DNA from: an uncultured Thermoguttaceae bacterium
Lineage (GTDB): Bacteria > Planctomycetota > Planctomycetia > Pirellulales > Thermoguttaceae
DNA: 64,000 nucleotides
Assembly (NCBI GenBank): GCA_938042245.1
Contig: CALIRO010000040.1
Coordinates: forward strand, 112,186 to 176,185
Direction of reading: 5' to 3'
Shown: positions 11,393 through 19,899 of the stretch, piece by piece
Numbering within the stretch: position 1 is the first letter of the stretch
Layout of the letters: each line of letters begins with the position of its first letter
The notes under the pieces: generated by a model
Told to the model about the DNA's origin: nothing
Databases searched by the model: none
What the model saw: the letters and a program-made list of their open reading frames with translations, nothing else
Position numbers and translations under genes: made by a program

Positions 11393-12592
11393 CTATTTGA
11401 TGATCTTGGTAACCACTCCGGAACCGACGGTTCGGCCTCCTTCCCGGATCGCAAAGCGAAGGCCTTCCTCCATGGCGATGGGATAAATCAGTTCTACGCC
11501 GAGGCGGACATTATCGCCAGGCATGCACATTTCCACACCCCCCAGCAGGTTAATCGTCCCTGTTACGTCCGTGGTGCGGAAGTAGAACTGCGGCCGGTAG
11601 CCGCTGAAAAAGGGCGTGTGCCGGCCCCCTTCCTCCTTGGAGAGCACATACACTTCTGCTTCAAAGACCGTATGGGGGGTGATGGAGCCGGGTTTGGCCA
11701 ACACCTGGCCCCGCTCCACCTCATCCTTCCGAATGCCACGAAGCAGGCAGCCGACGTTATCACCCGCCTGGCCGACTTCGAGCGTTTTGTTGAACATTTC
11801 TACTCCGGTTACCACCGTTCGGCGTGGCTCGGCCGAAAATCCCACAATCTCCACCTCGTCGCCGACCCGCACCGTGCCTTGCTCGATCCGCCCCGTGGCT
11901 ACCGTACCTCGACCTTCGATGCTGAAGATATCCTCAATGGCCATCAAAAATGGCTTATCAATTTGACGAATCGGCTGAGGAATGTAGTCGTCAATGGCTT
12001 TCAGCAATTCGTCGATGCACTTGATGGCATTCGGATCCTCCGGATGCTCTGCTGCTAGCAAGGCAGATCCCCGAATAATCGGAATCTCATCTCCAGGGAA
12101 ACCGTATTTGGTGAGCAATTCCCGAAGCTCCAATTCTACCAGCTCCAACAGTTCGGGATCGTCCACCAAATCGACTTTGTTTAAAAACACGACAATGGCC
12201 GGTACATTCACCTGCCGAGCCAACAGGATGTGTTCTCGGGTCTGCGGCATCGGGCCGTCCGCCGCCGAGACCACCAAGATGGCCCCATCCATCTGCGCGG
12301 CGCCAGTGATCATATTTTTAATATAGTCGGCATGGCCGGGACAGTCGATATGGGCGTAGTGGCGTTTTTCGGTCTCATACTCCACATGCGCCACCGCAAT
12401 GGTAACTGTCTTCGTGGCATCGCGAACAGTCCCACCTTTCGCAATTTCGGCATACGGTTTGAACCTGGCCATCCCCCGCCGGCTTTGCACCGCTAGGATA
12501 GCTTCGGTGAGCTTGGTCTTGCCGTGGTCAATGTGACCAATCGTACCTACATTGACATGAGGTTTCGTGCGTTGAAATACTTCCTTGGCCAT
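11393..12592 (-). CDS. tuf: Translation elongation factor Tu
   Basis: EF-Tu delivers aminoacyl-tRNA to the ribosome. The 399-residue protein has the G domain (P loop GHIDHGKT at residues 19-26, [13 protein letters not shown]), then beta-barrel domains 2 and 3 ending [14 protein letters not shown]. Two things stand out. Residue 27 after the P-loop Thr is Lys. The switch I segment reads [15 protein letters not shown] (residues 53-67) where most bacteria have the RGITIN motif; the key Thr (T64) is kept. I recall related switch I sequences in other planctomycete EF-Tu proteins, so this may be a lineage trait. It lies directly behind four tRNA genes, like E. coli tufB. Confidence 0.97.
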   Translation of the reverse strand: MAKEVFQRTKPHVNVGTIGHIDHGKTKLTEAILAVQSRRGMARFKPYAEIAKGGTVRDATKTVTIAVAHVEYETEKRHYAHIDCPGHADYIKNMITGAAQMDGAILVVSAADGPMPQTREHILLARQVNVPAIVVFLNKVDLVDDPELLELVELELRELLTKYGFPGDEIPIIRGSALLAAEHPEDPNAIKCIDELLKAIDDYIPQPIRQIDKPFLMAIEDIFSIEGRGTVATGRIEQGTVRVGDEVEIVGFSAEPRRTVVTGVEMFNKTLEVGQAGDNVGCLLRGIRKDEVERGQVLAKPGSITPHTVFEAEVYVLSKEEGGRHTPFFSGYRPQFYFRTTDVTGTINLLGGVEMCMPGDNVRLGVELIYPIAMEEGLRFAIREGGRTVGSGVVTKIIK

Positions 12593-12681
12593 TCTTGCTC
12601 CCTGTACGCTCTCAAAAGGGGTTCTAGGATACTAGACCATCTTTCCCAATGTGGTTCTCTGCTTCACCGGTTAGCGCCCAG

Positions 12682-12754
12682 AGCTGCTGATGGGACTTGA
12701 ACCCATGCCCTCGTCCTTACCAAGGACGCGCTCTACCGACTGAGCTACAGCAGC
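12682..12754 (-). tRNA. trnT: tRNA-Thr (anticodon GGT)
   Basis: This is a 73-nt tRNA on the minus strand. The acceptor stem GCTGCTG pairs with CAGCAGC, discriminator T. The anticodon stem CGTCC/GGACG encloses TTGGTAA, giving GGT. T loop TTCAAGT. It is the last tRNA before tuf, the same position as E. coli thrT. Confidence 0.96.
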
Positions 12755-12832
12755 CCACCGGCCAGTACCTCTTGGTTCCTCCTGCACAACGGTTTCGGTT
12801 GACCCACTTCCCAACGTCGGTCTCCCAGAGCA

Positions 12833-12903
12833 AGCGGGTGAAGGGAGTCGAACCCTCGTCTCCAGCTTGGAAGGCTGTGGCTCTACCGTTGAGCTACACC
12901 CGC
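12833..12903 (-). tRNA. trnG: tRNA-Gly (anticodon TCC)
   Basis: This is a 71-nt tRNA on the minus strand. The acceptor stem GCGGGTG pairs with CACCCGC, discriminator T. The anticodon loop reads CTTCCAA, giving TCC. The outermost anticodon-stem pair looks like an A-G mismatch in my alignment. Position equals E. coli glyT. Confidence 0.95.
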
Positions 12904-12978
12904 ATCCACATCGCAACGCCCACGACCTTGCTCTGGAAAGCTCCGACACCAGAGCCTGCCAATCTTTCTCTACGAACT

Positions 12979-13060
12979 TGGGGGGTGCAGGATTCGAACC
13001 TGCGAAGGCAGTGCCATCAGATTTACAGTCTGACCCCTTTGACCACTCGGGAAACCCCCC
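12979..13060 (-). tRNA. trnY: tRNA-Tyr (anticodon GTA)
   Basis: This is an 82-nt type II tRNA on the minus strand with a long variable arm. The acceptor stem GGGGGGT pairs with ACCCCCC, discriminator A. The anticodon stem AGA/TCT encloses CTGTAAA, giving GTA. T loop TTCGAAT. Position equals E. coli tyrU. Confidence 0.96.
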
Positions 13061-13135
13061 GTGGATTTTTCCCTCAGGCTGCCTTTGCAAACCCCCTCCA
13101 GGCCATGCCTTTGCATAGGGCAACAGGCCCGGCCA

Positions 13136-13208
13136 AGCTAGCGGAGGGACTCGAACCCACAACCTGCTGATTACAAATCAGCTGCTCTACCTGTTGAGCT
13201 ACGCTAGC
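13136..13208 (-). tRNA. trnT: tRNA-Thr (anticodon TGT)
   Basis: This is a 73-nt tRNA on the minus strand. The acceptor stem GCTAGCG pairs with CGCTAGC, discriminator T. The anticodon stem GCTGA/TCAGC encloses TTTGTAA, giving TGT. It is the first gene of the tRNA-tuf transcription unit, so the promoter should lie just beyond 13208. An A/T-rich TTTATATCC block (minus strand, about 13225-13233) is a weak -10 candidate. Confidence 0.96.
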
Positions 13209-13235
13209 CTCTGCAGCCATAGGATATAAAGAACT

Positions 13236-13395
13236 TTTCCTTCAGCCGATTGAAAAACTGCCCCGATTGATCCGAGGAAAGCCTTCCGGGCTGCCCGCCA
13301 CGCAAGCAGCAGTCCAGAACAAATCCACTACCACAAAAAACCAGCTGCCTGCTTTCGCAAGAATGCCCTGGTACACCCTTCGGCCGAAGTCTTGT
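13236..13395 (+). repeat. MITE-like repeat, copy A
   Basis: Left end contains CCTTCAGCCGATTGAAAAAC, followed by TTGATCCGAGGAAAGCCTT. The central palindromic part is CTGCTTTCGCAAGAATG and the right end TTCGGCCGAAG. Order and spacing match copy C. It begins about 30 bp upstream of the tRNA-Thr(TGT) gene, so it may overlap or replace its promoter region. Confidence 0.7.
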
Positions 13396-13766
13396 GATTT
13401 TCTAAGTGTACTCTTCTTATCTCTTTCTTACAAGCTAACTAAATTAAAAAAACTTCCCCTCCCTGGCAGATAAACCAGGATTCAAAAAACTTATTATTAC
13501 CTATAAGGCAACTGTTTTCAAGGCCTGGGGGCAGAAATCCCTTCTCAGAAGCTTCCCTGTTTATTTTTCTCAAATTTACCTATTTTCTCTATATTCCCAA
13601 ATTGGCTCTTGTAGAGTCTATTTGCCCCCGAAAAGGTTATTTTTCCCCACATCTTATTATTTTATTCTTTCGAATGGGCGAATCCCTTTTTCCTCGTTTG
13701 GGCTTGATGGTTTAGGCTCTGTTGAAAGAGGCTTTCTCGATTTGGAAATGTTGTCCATAAGAAAAA

Positions 13767-13962
13767 GTGTAACACCTCAGGCAAATGAAAAGCAGCCCAC
13801 ATGCAAGAAAATCTTTATTTTTCTATCCTTCCCGCGTAAGCGACACTCTTGGCTGCCTGGGCCCGGCTCCTACAGGTCTGCCTTTGCTCCGGCAAAGCCA
13901 GAGGGAGTAGACTGCTACTTTCGCAGGAAGGGCTTGGTAGACCATTCGGCTGAAGGGTTACG
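13767..13962 (+). repeat. MITE-like repeat, copy E (divergent, longer)
   Basis: Left end GTGTAACACCTCAGGC and AAAGCAGCCC, right part CTACTTTCGCAGGAAGG and CATTCGGCTGAAGGGTTACG. The ends match the family; the middle (13820-13900) is diverged and about 30 bp longer than in copies B and C. Confidence 0.6.
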
Positions 13963-14222
13963 AAAAGGTATTTTTAGATCTTTTGGGGGGTGTCTTGCCA
14001 TCCGAAAAGCTTTCCCAATACCCTCCATTTGGAGAGGCTAGTGGACCTTGGGAGGCCTCCCTAAAAGGTTCCCCCAATGCAGGAAGAGGCCTTCACGGAC
14101 GGTACCCCCATTCGGATTATCCAGATATCCCCCTTTCAAGGGGACACCTTATTTAGTGGAAGGTGCTTCGCTCCACCGGGAGACTTCTAGTGGGGCGGAT
14201 TAAGAAGTGGAGTAGGGAAATT

Positions 14223-14386
14223 GGTAACACGTTAGCCCGAAGGAAGAAGCTGCCTGGTGGACCCGAGGAAAGCCTTTGGGTGTTCCTGGTGCGCAAGCGG
14301 GAATCCAAAGAGCCAAAGTCCTTCGAAAAACTGGATTCCTGGGTTCGCAGCAGTGACAGGTCGCATCATTCGGCTGCAATGGTACG
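14223..14386 (+). repeat. MITE-like repeat, copy B
   Basis: This is a well-kept 164-bp copy. Left end GGTAACACGTTAGCCCGAAG, then GAAGAAGCTGCCTG, CCGAGGAAAGCCTTTGGGTG, GCGCAAGC, the central CTGGATTCCT with TTCGCAGCAG, and right end CATTCGGCTGCAATGGTAC. The left end and the complement of the right end resemble each other, as in copy C. Confidence 0.75.
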
Positions 14387-14467
14387 AAGATGCTTTTGAG
14401 GATAGGCAGGAAATGGCCCGGGGATGGGCAAGGAGGGAGAGGAAATAGGGCAGGCTGGGGGAGGCAG

Positions 14468-15196
14468 TTATTTTTCGGACCCTGTGGCCGAGCTGGCCTG
14501 GGCAGGAGTTTTAGGACTGTTTAAGGAAGCGGCCTGCTCTGGAAATAGCAAAGCGGTAACTACTGGGAGGAACTCTTTTGCGAAGGCCAACGCAGGACTT
14601 TCCGCGACCGGCTCGCCCGGAGCAGAACGGGCAATAAAATAGACCTTGTTCAAAGGAGTGCGGCCTCCGTATTTCATCCGAGGCCATTCAGGGGCTTCCC
14701 ACTGTCCGGTAGCATTCCATGCCCAGAAGACCCGTAACAGTTGGCTGCCGGTGGGGTCTTCTTTCAAAAAAGTGGCGGTGCGGAATTCTCCTTTGGTGTT
14801 GGCAAAGGGAATATCATACGGTTGAATTTTATCTTCGATCCGAAAGCCGGAACTCACATAGCAGGCCTCTGGCGTATGAACCGCCACGGATCGGGACGGC
14901 CCACAGATCAAATAGACGCTCACCACCTCCTGGGTATGGGGGTTTCGGTAGGTTCGGGATAGATCTCCCACGGCGCCGGCGGCTTCCCGCTCCCGGGGAT
15001 CCATATCGGTAATCTGTTGAACTTCCCAATCTCCAATCCGAATGGGCACCCGCTGGAGGGCATCGGCAAAGGCCTTCATTTGTTCCGACTCGCTGGACCA
15101 CCACCGATCCGTCAGAAACCCTTGCACAATGGTGGTCAAAATGATCAACACTGCCCCAACCGTGGTAGGAAGAACTAATGGTAAATAAGTTTTCAT
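14468..15196 (-). CDS. EpsI-like exosortase-associated protein (DUF3485 family)
   Basis: The 242-residue protein has an N-terminal membrane helix (TYLPLVLPTTVGAVLIILTTIVQGF). A periplasmic domain of the EpsI type follows, with IGDWEVQ, the segment SVAVHTPEACYVSSGF carrying the family His and Cys, and a C-terminal region ending in a low-complexity Ser/Ala/Pro tail. EpsI-type proteins accompany exosortases in exopolysaccharide and protein-sorting loci. Start ATG 15196 is used because it begins the signal/anchor and sits behind GGGGGAGG; an in-frame extension to 15220 has no support. It is 120 bp downstream of the Wzc-like gene and two genes from an exosortase. Confidence 0.85.
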   Translation of the reverse strand: MKTYLPLVLPTTVGAVLIILTTIVQGFLTDRWWSSESEQMKAFADALQRVPIRIGDWEVQQITDMDPREREAAGAVGDLSRTYRNPHTQEVVSVYLICGPSRSVAVHTPEACYVSSGFRIEDKIQPYDIPFANTKGEFRTATFLKEDPTGSQLLRVFWAWNATGQWEAPEWPRMKYGGRTPLNKVYFIARSAPGEPVAESPALAFAKEFLPVVTALLFPEQAASLNSPKTPAQASSATGSEK

Positions 15197-15316
15197 GCCT
15201 CCCCCTTTTCCCAAAATCACCTAAGCAGCTGCTCGGAGCATGGATTGGCTTGAGCTCGGAAAAGCCTGGCCCACACAAAGCCCGAAACCCCTCCCGGAAT
15301 CGATCGGAGAGTTTCT

Positions 15317-17641
15317 TTAGCCTGGGGAGTGGGTGCTTTCTTCCGTACGAGGATAGTAAGACCGGTAATAGTAGTAGGAGCGGTACCGTCGGGTCCCTAC
15401 ACCATTGACCACTGCTCCTAACAAGGGGATATTGACCGCCCGAATGCGTTGGCAAGCTTCATAGACATAGGGGACTCGGCTCACATCCCGCAGGACCGAT
15501 AGGAGCACTCCATCGGCATATCGGCCCAGAAGCAGCGCATCCGAATCGGTAAGCACTGGGCCGGAATCGATAAGGATAAAGTCGAAGCTTTCGCGGAGTT
15601 TCCCAAATTGTTCTCGCAGTTCGTCGTTGACCAGGGCTTGGATGGCACTGATATCCCATCGGCCAGCGGGCAATAGCCATACCCCCGGCACGCGGGTGGG
15701 TCGGATGACATCCTCCAGTTGGACTTCGTTGCGCAGGACCTCGCACAATCCGGGCGTTTGCGGTAGATCGAAGATCCGATGGGCACTGGGCCGACGCAGG
15801 TCGCCGTCGACCAGCAAGGTGAACCGCCCGGTGCGTCCCAAGCTGGCAGCCAGTTGGGTGGCCACGGTGGTCTTGCCTTCTCGGGCTAAGGCACTGGTGA
15901 TCAGGGTAACTTTGATCCCCTGCATACTCGCTTGATAGAGCAAGGCGGTGCGGATATTGTCGACGGAGTCGGCCAGCAGACCATGCAGGGGAGTGCCTCG
16001 ACCGTCCAAGGCCAACTGGTGGCGATGTCGGCCGGAGATGACCGGCACATCACCCACCACCCGCAAACCTAACCCGTAGGCGAGCTCCTCCGAACAGTTC
16101 ACTCGGCGGGACAAAAAGTCCACCCCGGCCACGGCCAGCACCGCCAAGCCAAAGGCCGCCGCCGACAAAAACCACATCATCCGATATTTCCTCTTAATAT
16201 CGCTGGTCTTAGGCACACTGGCCGGTTCCAGCACCGTTACCCGCGGGGCCGCCGCCAGTTCCACTTCCCACTGCTCCAGCTCTTGGCCCATCCGTTCCGT
16301 CAGCCGTTTGAGCCGTTCCAGCTCGCTTTTGCGCAACTCCAAGTCAATCGACTGGGAACTGAACTTTTGCGTCTCCTCCACATGTTTATTAAACGCCTCT
16401 TGAGCAATCTGCAGTTCTTTTTCTAAGACCGCCTTTTCGGTCTTCCAGGCTTCTAAGGAGGCCAATTGCTGTTCCCGAGGTGTTTTCGGTGCGGTGTTCC
16501 AACCCTCAGCCAAATGTTCCCGGATCCGTTCCTCGATCTGTTTTTCTAATTGGGGGCCGATTTCGGCAATCCGACGTTCGATCCCCTCCCGATACTTCTG
16601 CTGCCGCTCGCGCATTCGAACAATGCTGGGGGCATTTTCATCCACCACCCGCTGCCGTTCCTCAAAAATACGAATGTCCAACAGGGCGATCTGCTGCTGG
16701 GCATAACTGATCCAAGGATCTTGCGCCAAGGCCGCTTCCATCATTTTCCGTTTTAGGGTCTCCCGCTGTTTGGCCTCGTCCGGAGCTGCCTCCTCGCCCA
16801 TTTTCTTAAGCATCGCTTCCCCAATAGCGATCCGTTGCTCGATCCCGCTGAGGGTCTGTTGCAACCGAGTGATCCGATCCCGCAGCGTATTGGTCGTCTC
16901 TAGAGCATACAGGCTTTTCAGACGCATCGCTTCGGAATCCGGAGCACCCAACTCGTTGGCTAATTGCTCATACTGGGTGGTCTTTCGCTTGATCTCCGCC
17001 AAATTCCGATGGTAACTCTGTTCCAGCACTTGTTTACGGCGGAGGTGATTTTCTCGATCCACACCGACCACCTCTTCCATGTAGGCGTCTTTGACCGCAT
17101 TGACGATGGTAACCAATTGGCTGGGATCATCGCCGGTAAGGGCAATCTGGAGAATTTCGGAATTGCCGGGGAAACTGACCTGGATGTTTTCTCGCAGCCA
17201 GGTCAGCGGATCGTCTTCTTTGCGGATATATTCACATTGGGAGACGCCGGGTTTTTTCAAGGCGGCGCTGAGGACGAATCGGCTGGTCATCAAGGTGGCC
17301 ACGGCCCGCCGGTCGTTGAGCAGTTCATCTTCGCCGCCGACTTTGAACATGATATTCGGCTTGGTGCTGGCAATGCGTAACCAGGCGGTGGCTGTGTAGT
17401 TGACCGGCATGAGGAACCAAACCAAGGCGGCTGCAACGGCTGCACAGAGAATGCCTAAGCCTAAGGCCCATCCCCATTGCCGACGAAGGGCATAGACGAA
17501 ATCCACCGGCCGAGGGGTGCTGCGAAGGATTTCGGGCGGGCTGATCGGCTGCAAAAATGTCCCCGTCGCTACCCGCCCGCTCGGCACTAACGCCATGTTC
17601 CCGTCCGCTCCCCCATTGGTTTCCGCATAAGAATCACTCAT
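15317..17641 (-). CDS. Wzc-type polysaccharide co-polymerase and tyrosine autokinase
   Basis: This 774-residue inner-membrane protein probably controls exopolysaccharide chain length and export. Residues 1-90 hold a Wzz-type region with the first membrane helix (WGWALGLGILCAAVAAALVWFL). Residues 180-470 are a long coiled-coil periplasmic domain, followed by the second helix near 490-515 (MMWFLSAAAFGLAVLAVAGVDFL). The C-terminal BY-kinase domain has Walker A (AREGKTT, Lys590), Walker A' (LLVDGDLRRPS) and Walker B (FILIDSGP). A C-terminal tyrosine cluster (RYRSYYYYRSYYPR) is the usual autophosphorylation site. All parts are intact. Start ATG 17641 follows GAGG by five bases. Confidence 0.93.
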   Translation of the reverse strand: MSDSYAETNGGADGNMALVPSGRVATGTFLQPISPPEILRSTPRPVDFVYALRRQWGWALGLGILCAAVAAALVWFLMPVNYTATAWLRIASTKPNIMFKVGGEDELLNDRRAVATLMTSRFVLSAALKKPGVSQCEYIRKEDDPLTWLRENIQVSFPGNSEILQIALTGDDPSQLVTIVNAVKDAYMEEVVGVDRENHLRRKQVLEQSYHRNLAEIKRKTTQYEQLANELGAPDSEAMRLKSLYALETTNTLRDRITRLQQTLSGIEQRIAIGEAMLKKMGEEAAPDEAKQRETLKRKMMEAALAQDPWISYAQQQIALLDIRIFEERQRVVDENAPSIVRMRERQQKYREGIERRIAEIGPQLEKQIEERIREHLAEGWNTAPKTPREQQLASLEAWKTEKAVLEKELQIAQEAFNKHVEETQKFSSQSIDLELRKSELERLKRLTERMGQELEQWEVELAAAPRVTVLEPASVPKTSDIKRKYRMMWFLSAAAFGLAVLAVAGVDFLSRRVNCSEELAYGLGLRVVGDVPVISGRHRHQLALDGRGTPLHGLLADSVDNIRTALLYQASMQGIKVTLITSALAREGKTTVATQLAASLGRTGRFTLLVDGDLRRPSAHRIFDLPQTPGLCEVLRNEVQLEDVIRPTRVPGVWLLPAGRWDISAIQALVNDELREQFGKLRESFDFILIDSGPVLTDSDALLLGRYADGVLLSVLRDVSRVPYVYEACQRIRAVNIPLLGAVVNGVGTRRYRSYYYYRSYYPRTEESTHSPG

Positions 17642-17962
17642 AGCTGCCTCGCTGTGGCTAAAAACTCCGCGCTTCCTAAAATCCTCCTCCTGTAACCCAC
17701 TGCTTCCTTATAGTTTTACCCGACCGGCCTTGCAAAACAAGCCCCTCACAGATAGCTCATTAGCGATTTTCTGCAACTGGCGGGCCAAACGCCTCCGAAT
17801 CCTGAAAAATCGTAACTCCTTTATTATACGGAAGTTATGTAATTCGATTCCCCTTGGATTTTCTGCCCACTGTAGCCAGCAAACCACAAAAGGGTTTTTG
17901 GCGTTGTTTGGATTCGACACGGCTGCTCAAGACCCAGGCTTGGCCGAAGGAGCTAACCCGAA
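17642..17962. other. Gap between exosortase and wzc-like genes
   Basis: No supported gene. A 70-codon minus-strand frame (17708-17920, GTG start) lacks a ribosome site and resembles nothing I know. Confidence 0.5.
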
Positions 17963-18895
17963 TTATTTTTGGCTGCCCGTTCGAACCAACCCAGCCCGGG
18001 CTACCAGCGGAATCTCCTCCTCCACCTCCACAAACAGATTCGACAAGATGCTCACTTCAATCCACAATAGGATTAGCGCCAGTGGCACCATGAGCCAACC
18101 AGCCAGATCGTGAAACACCATGTTGGCCAGTTCCGCACTGGCGACCACATGAAGCACCCCAGTTACCGTAATGCGAATCACATTGACCGTCAGAGCAATC
18201 GGTACCGCACTGAGCACAATGACCAGGTTTTCCCACCAGGGCCGATCTGCTATCAGCACAATGGCTACCGACAAGGCCAAAAAGATCGTCGTCATGCGTA
18301 GCCCGCTACAGGCATCCACCACCCCCAATTGCACCTCTTCGATTTGGATCCGATTGCCTTCGTAGTAGGCACCAAACCCGATGGTTTGCAACACATAGGT
18401 GCTTACCCGGGTCGCCAACGTCTGTAACGGATTCAGCAGGGCCTGTTCCACACTCCAAGGCAAAGGAAACATGAAGATCAAAAAAGCGGCTGCCGGGCCA
18501 GCCCACCGAAACATCGGCCAGCCGCCTATGATCCAAATCACCCCCAACACGGCCGGAACAAACGTAACCATGTCCGGTATGTCCAAGCCGTACCACGCAC
18601 ACACCATCCGGAGCAGCAAACTGGCAGCTAATCCGGCCACCCCATACCACCGCTGGATCGCCGGCACTTCCACTAGCGGCTGGTGCCGCATCCAAAGGAG
18701 CACCACCGTAAATAGCGGAATCAACCATCCATGCGAATACTGCGGTCCTTCCCAATACGCTGCCGCCTCTTTAAGCGAATTCCAATAGCCAAACACCAAT
18801 AGGCCCATCAACAACCCAAAAGCAATCCACAGAGGCTGCTGGCTCCTGGAGACCCCACCAACAGCCTGCTCTCGCTTCTCTAAAACACTACTCAT
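17963..18895 (-). CDS. Exosortase (EpsH/XrtA-like membrane transpeptidase)
   Basis: The 310-residue protein has about eight predicted membrane helices and the three expected catalytic positions of exosortases. These are Cys in VVDACSGLRM, Arg in VNVIRITVTG, and His in FHDLAGW. Exosortases process proteins with a C-terminal sorting signal (PEP-CTERM and variants) and are tied to exopolysaccharide loci. The start at ATG 18895 is chosen over an upstream ATG (18907) because GGGGA lies five bases before it. Its neighbours (Wzc-like, EpsI-like, SLBB exporter) fit an exosortase/EPS locus. Planctomycetes have their own exosortase subtype, but I cannot assign a subtype from sequence alone. Confidence 0.9.
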   Translation of the reverse strand: MSSVLEKREQAVGGVSRSQQPLWIAFGLLMGLLVFGYWNSLKEAAAYWEGPQYSHGWLIPLFTVVLLWMRHQPLVEVPAIQRWYGVAGLAASLLLRMVCAWYGLDIPDMVTFVPAVLGVIWIIGGWPMFRWAGPAAAFLIFMFPLPWSVEQALLNPLQTLATRVSTYVLQTIGFGAYYEGNRIQIEEVQLGVVDACSGLRMTTIFLALSVAIVLIADRPWWENLVIVLSAVPIALTVNVIRITVTGVLHVVASAELANMVFHDLAGWLMVPLALILLWIEVSILSNLFVEVEEEIPLVARAGLVRTGSQK

Positions 18896-19899
18896 GGCAG
18901 TCCCCATAGTTATAGCTGTGCGCTAGCTGGAATTTTCCTACCAGCTCTAACAACACGACCTTGCCTGGTACTCTATACCTACCCAAGCAAGGGGAACCTT
19001 TGGGGGCGTTTTGTTAGAGCCTGGAGGATTCCCATATTTCCAAACGCACCTTCCTCACCTATTACCCCCTTAATCCCCCCGGTGAAGGCCCAACCGGTTT
19101 TCCACCGAAGGCTTTTCCGTCTCACAGAAGGAACTTTATCAGCAGGAGCGTTCCCGCTCGGCTGCTTAGGATGCAATGCCTCTATACGACTTACGATAAC
19201 CACACACCGGGGCTTTTGTCAAACAATTGGCATCCGCGGCAGGGAAAAAGCGAGGACAACCCATTTTAGTAGGGAAAGAAACCGTCTAATAGGGGGGATA
19301 CCTTCGACTAGGAAAGGTCTCTTATGGTCGAAGGTGTTTGGAAAAGACCTTACCGATTGGTTCAGCTTGTTGGCCATAAAACTTCTGGAAAGAATCAGGA
19401 GTGTGGGATAATACCATTAAATAGTGGATACACATAACCCATTATGGTGGGATTCCGAACCTTTTATCCCTCTCTAGAGGGGATCAATTTGCAAAATTCA
19501 CCCAATTCCAGCCAAGTTCTTTGGTAAAGTTTGCCGATTATTCCGTGGGTAACGATGGCGCAGAAAGAATCTACCCACAAAGTGGTAAATATTATCCCTC
19601 ATTTTGGTGTGACAGCTTCTAAGGAAGACAACAGATTAGATTCCCTTGAAGCTGCAAAGGAGAGTTCCTCGGAGCTGGGAAAAGGTGGCTAGATGGAGCC
19701 TTTTCTCGGTTCCGCCAAACCCTGTGAGAGGTTTTCTTGGCAGGCGTGGATGGAGGGCGATGATTTCTGCCGGGCCTTCTTCCAGCAAGCCTTGTTCAAA
19801 GGGTTGCTTGCCAGGCGTCGGATCTGTGAGCCTCCCAACAGAAGCGCAACCCGAAATCCTGGAACATCGTTGGGCAAGCATAAAGAGGTGTTCTTAGCC
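18896..19899. other. Divergent intergenic region of the EPS locus
   Basis: About 1 kb between the minus-strand exosortase and the plus-strand export lipoprotein. No gene is supported. It is the likely site of promoters for both directions; I see no clear operator. Confidence 0.5.

Larger units (their letters stand above)
13209..14467. other. Gene-free region holding three MITE-like repeats
   Basis: About 1.26 kb without a supportable gene. Open frames here (for example 13622-14041) lack a ribosome site, lack family-like composition and run through the repeats. Three repeat copies (A, E, B) are present. The stretch 13390-13760 is A/T-rich and holds nothing I can name. Confidence 0.6.

Noticed and set aside
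12671..13162. 163-codon minus-strand ORF
   Set aside because: It overlaps four clear tRNA genes; the frame is open by chance.
13622..14041. 139-codon plus-strand ORF in the tRNA-EPS gap
   Set aside because: It has no ribosome site, no family-like sequence, and runs through a MITE-like repeat copy.
17708..17920. 70-codon minus-strand ORF between exosortase and wzc-like genes
   Set aside because: GTG start without ribosome site; no recognisable features.
19693..19899. N-terminal extension of the export lipoprotein gene
   Set aside because: The extension has no signal sequence; the ATG at 19900 has a good ribosome site and starts a lipoprotein-like signal.
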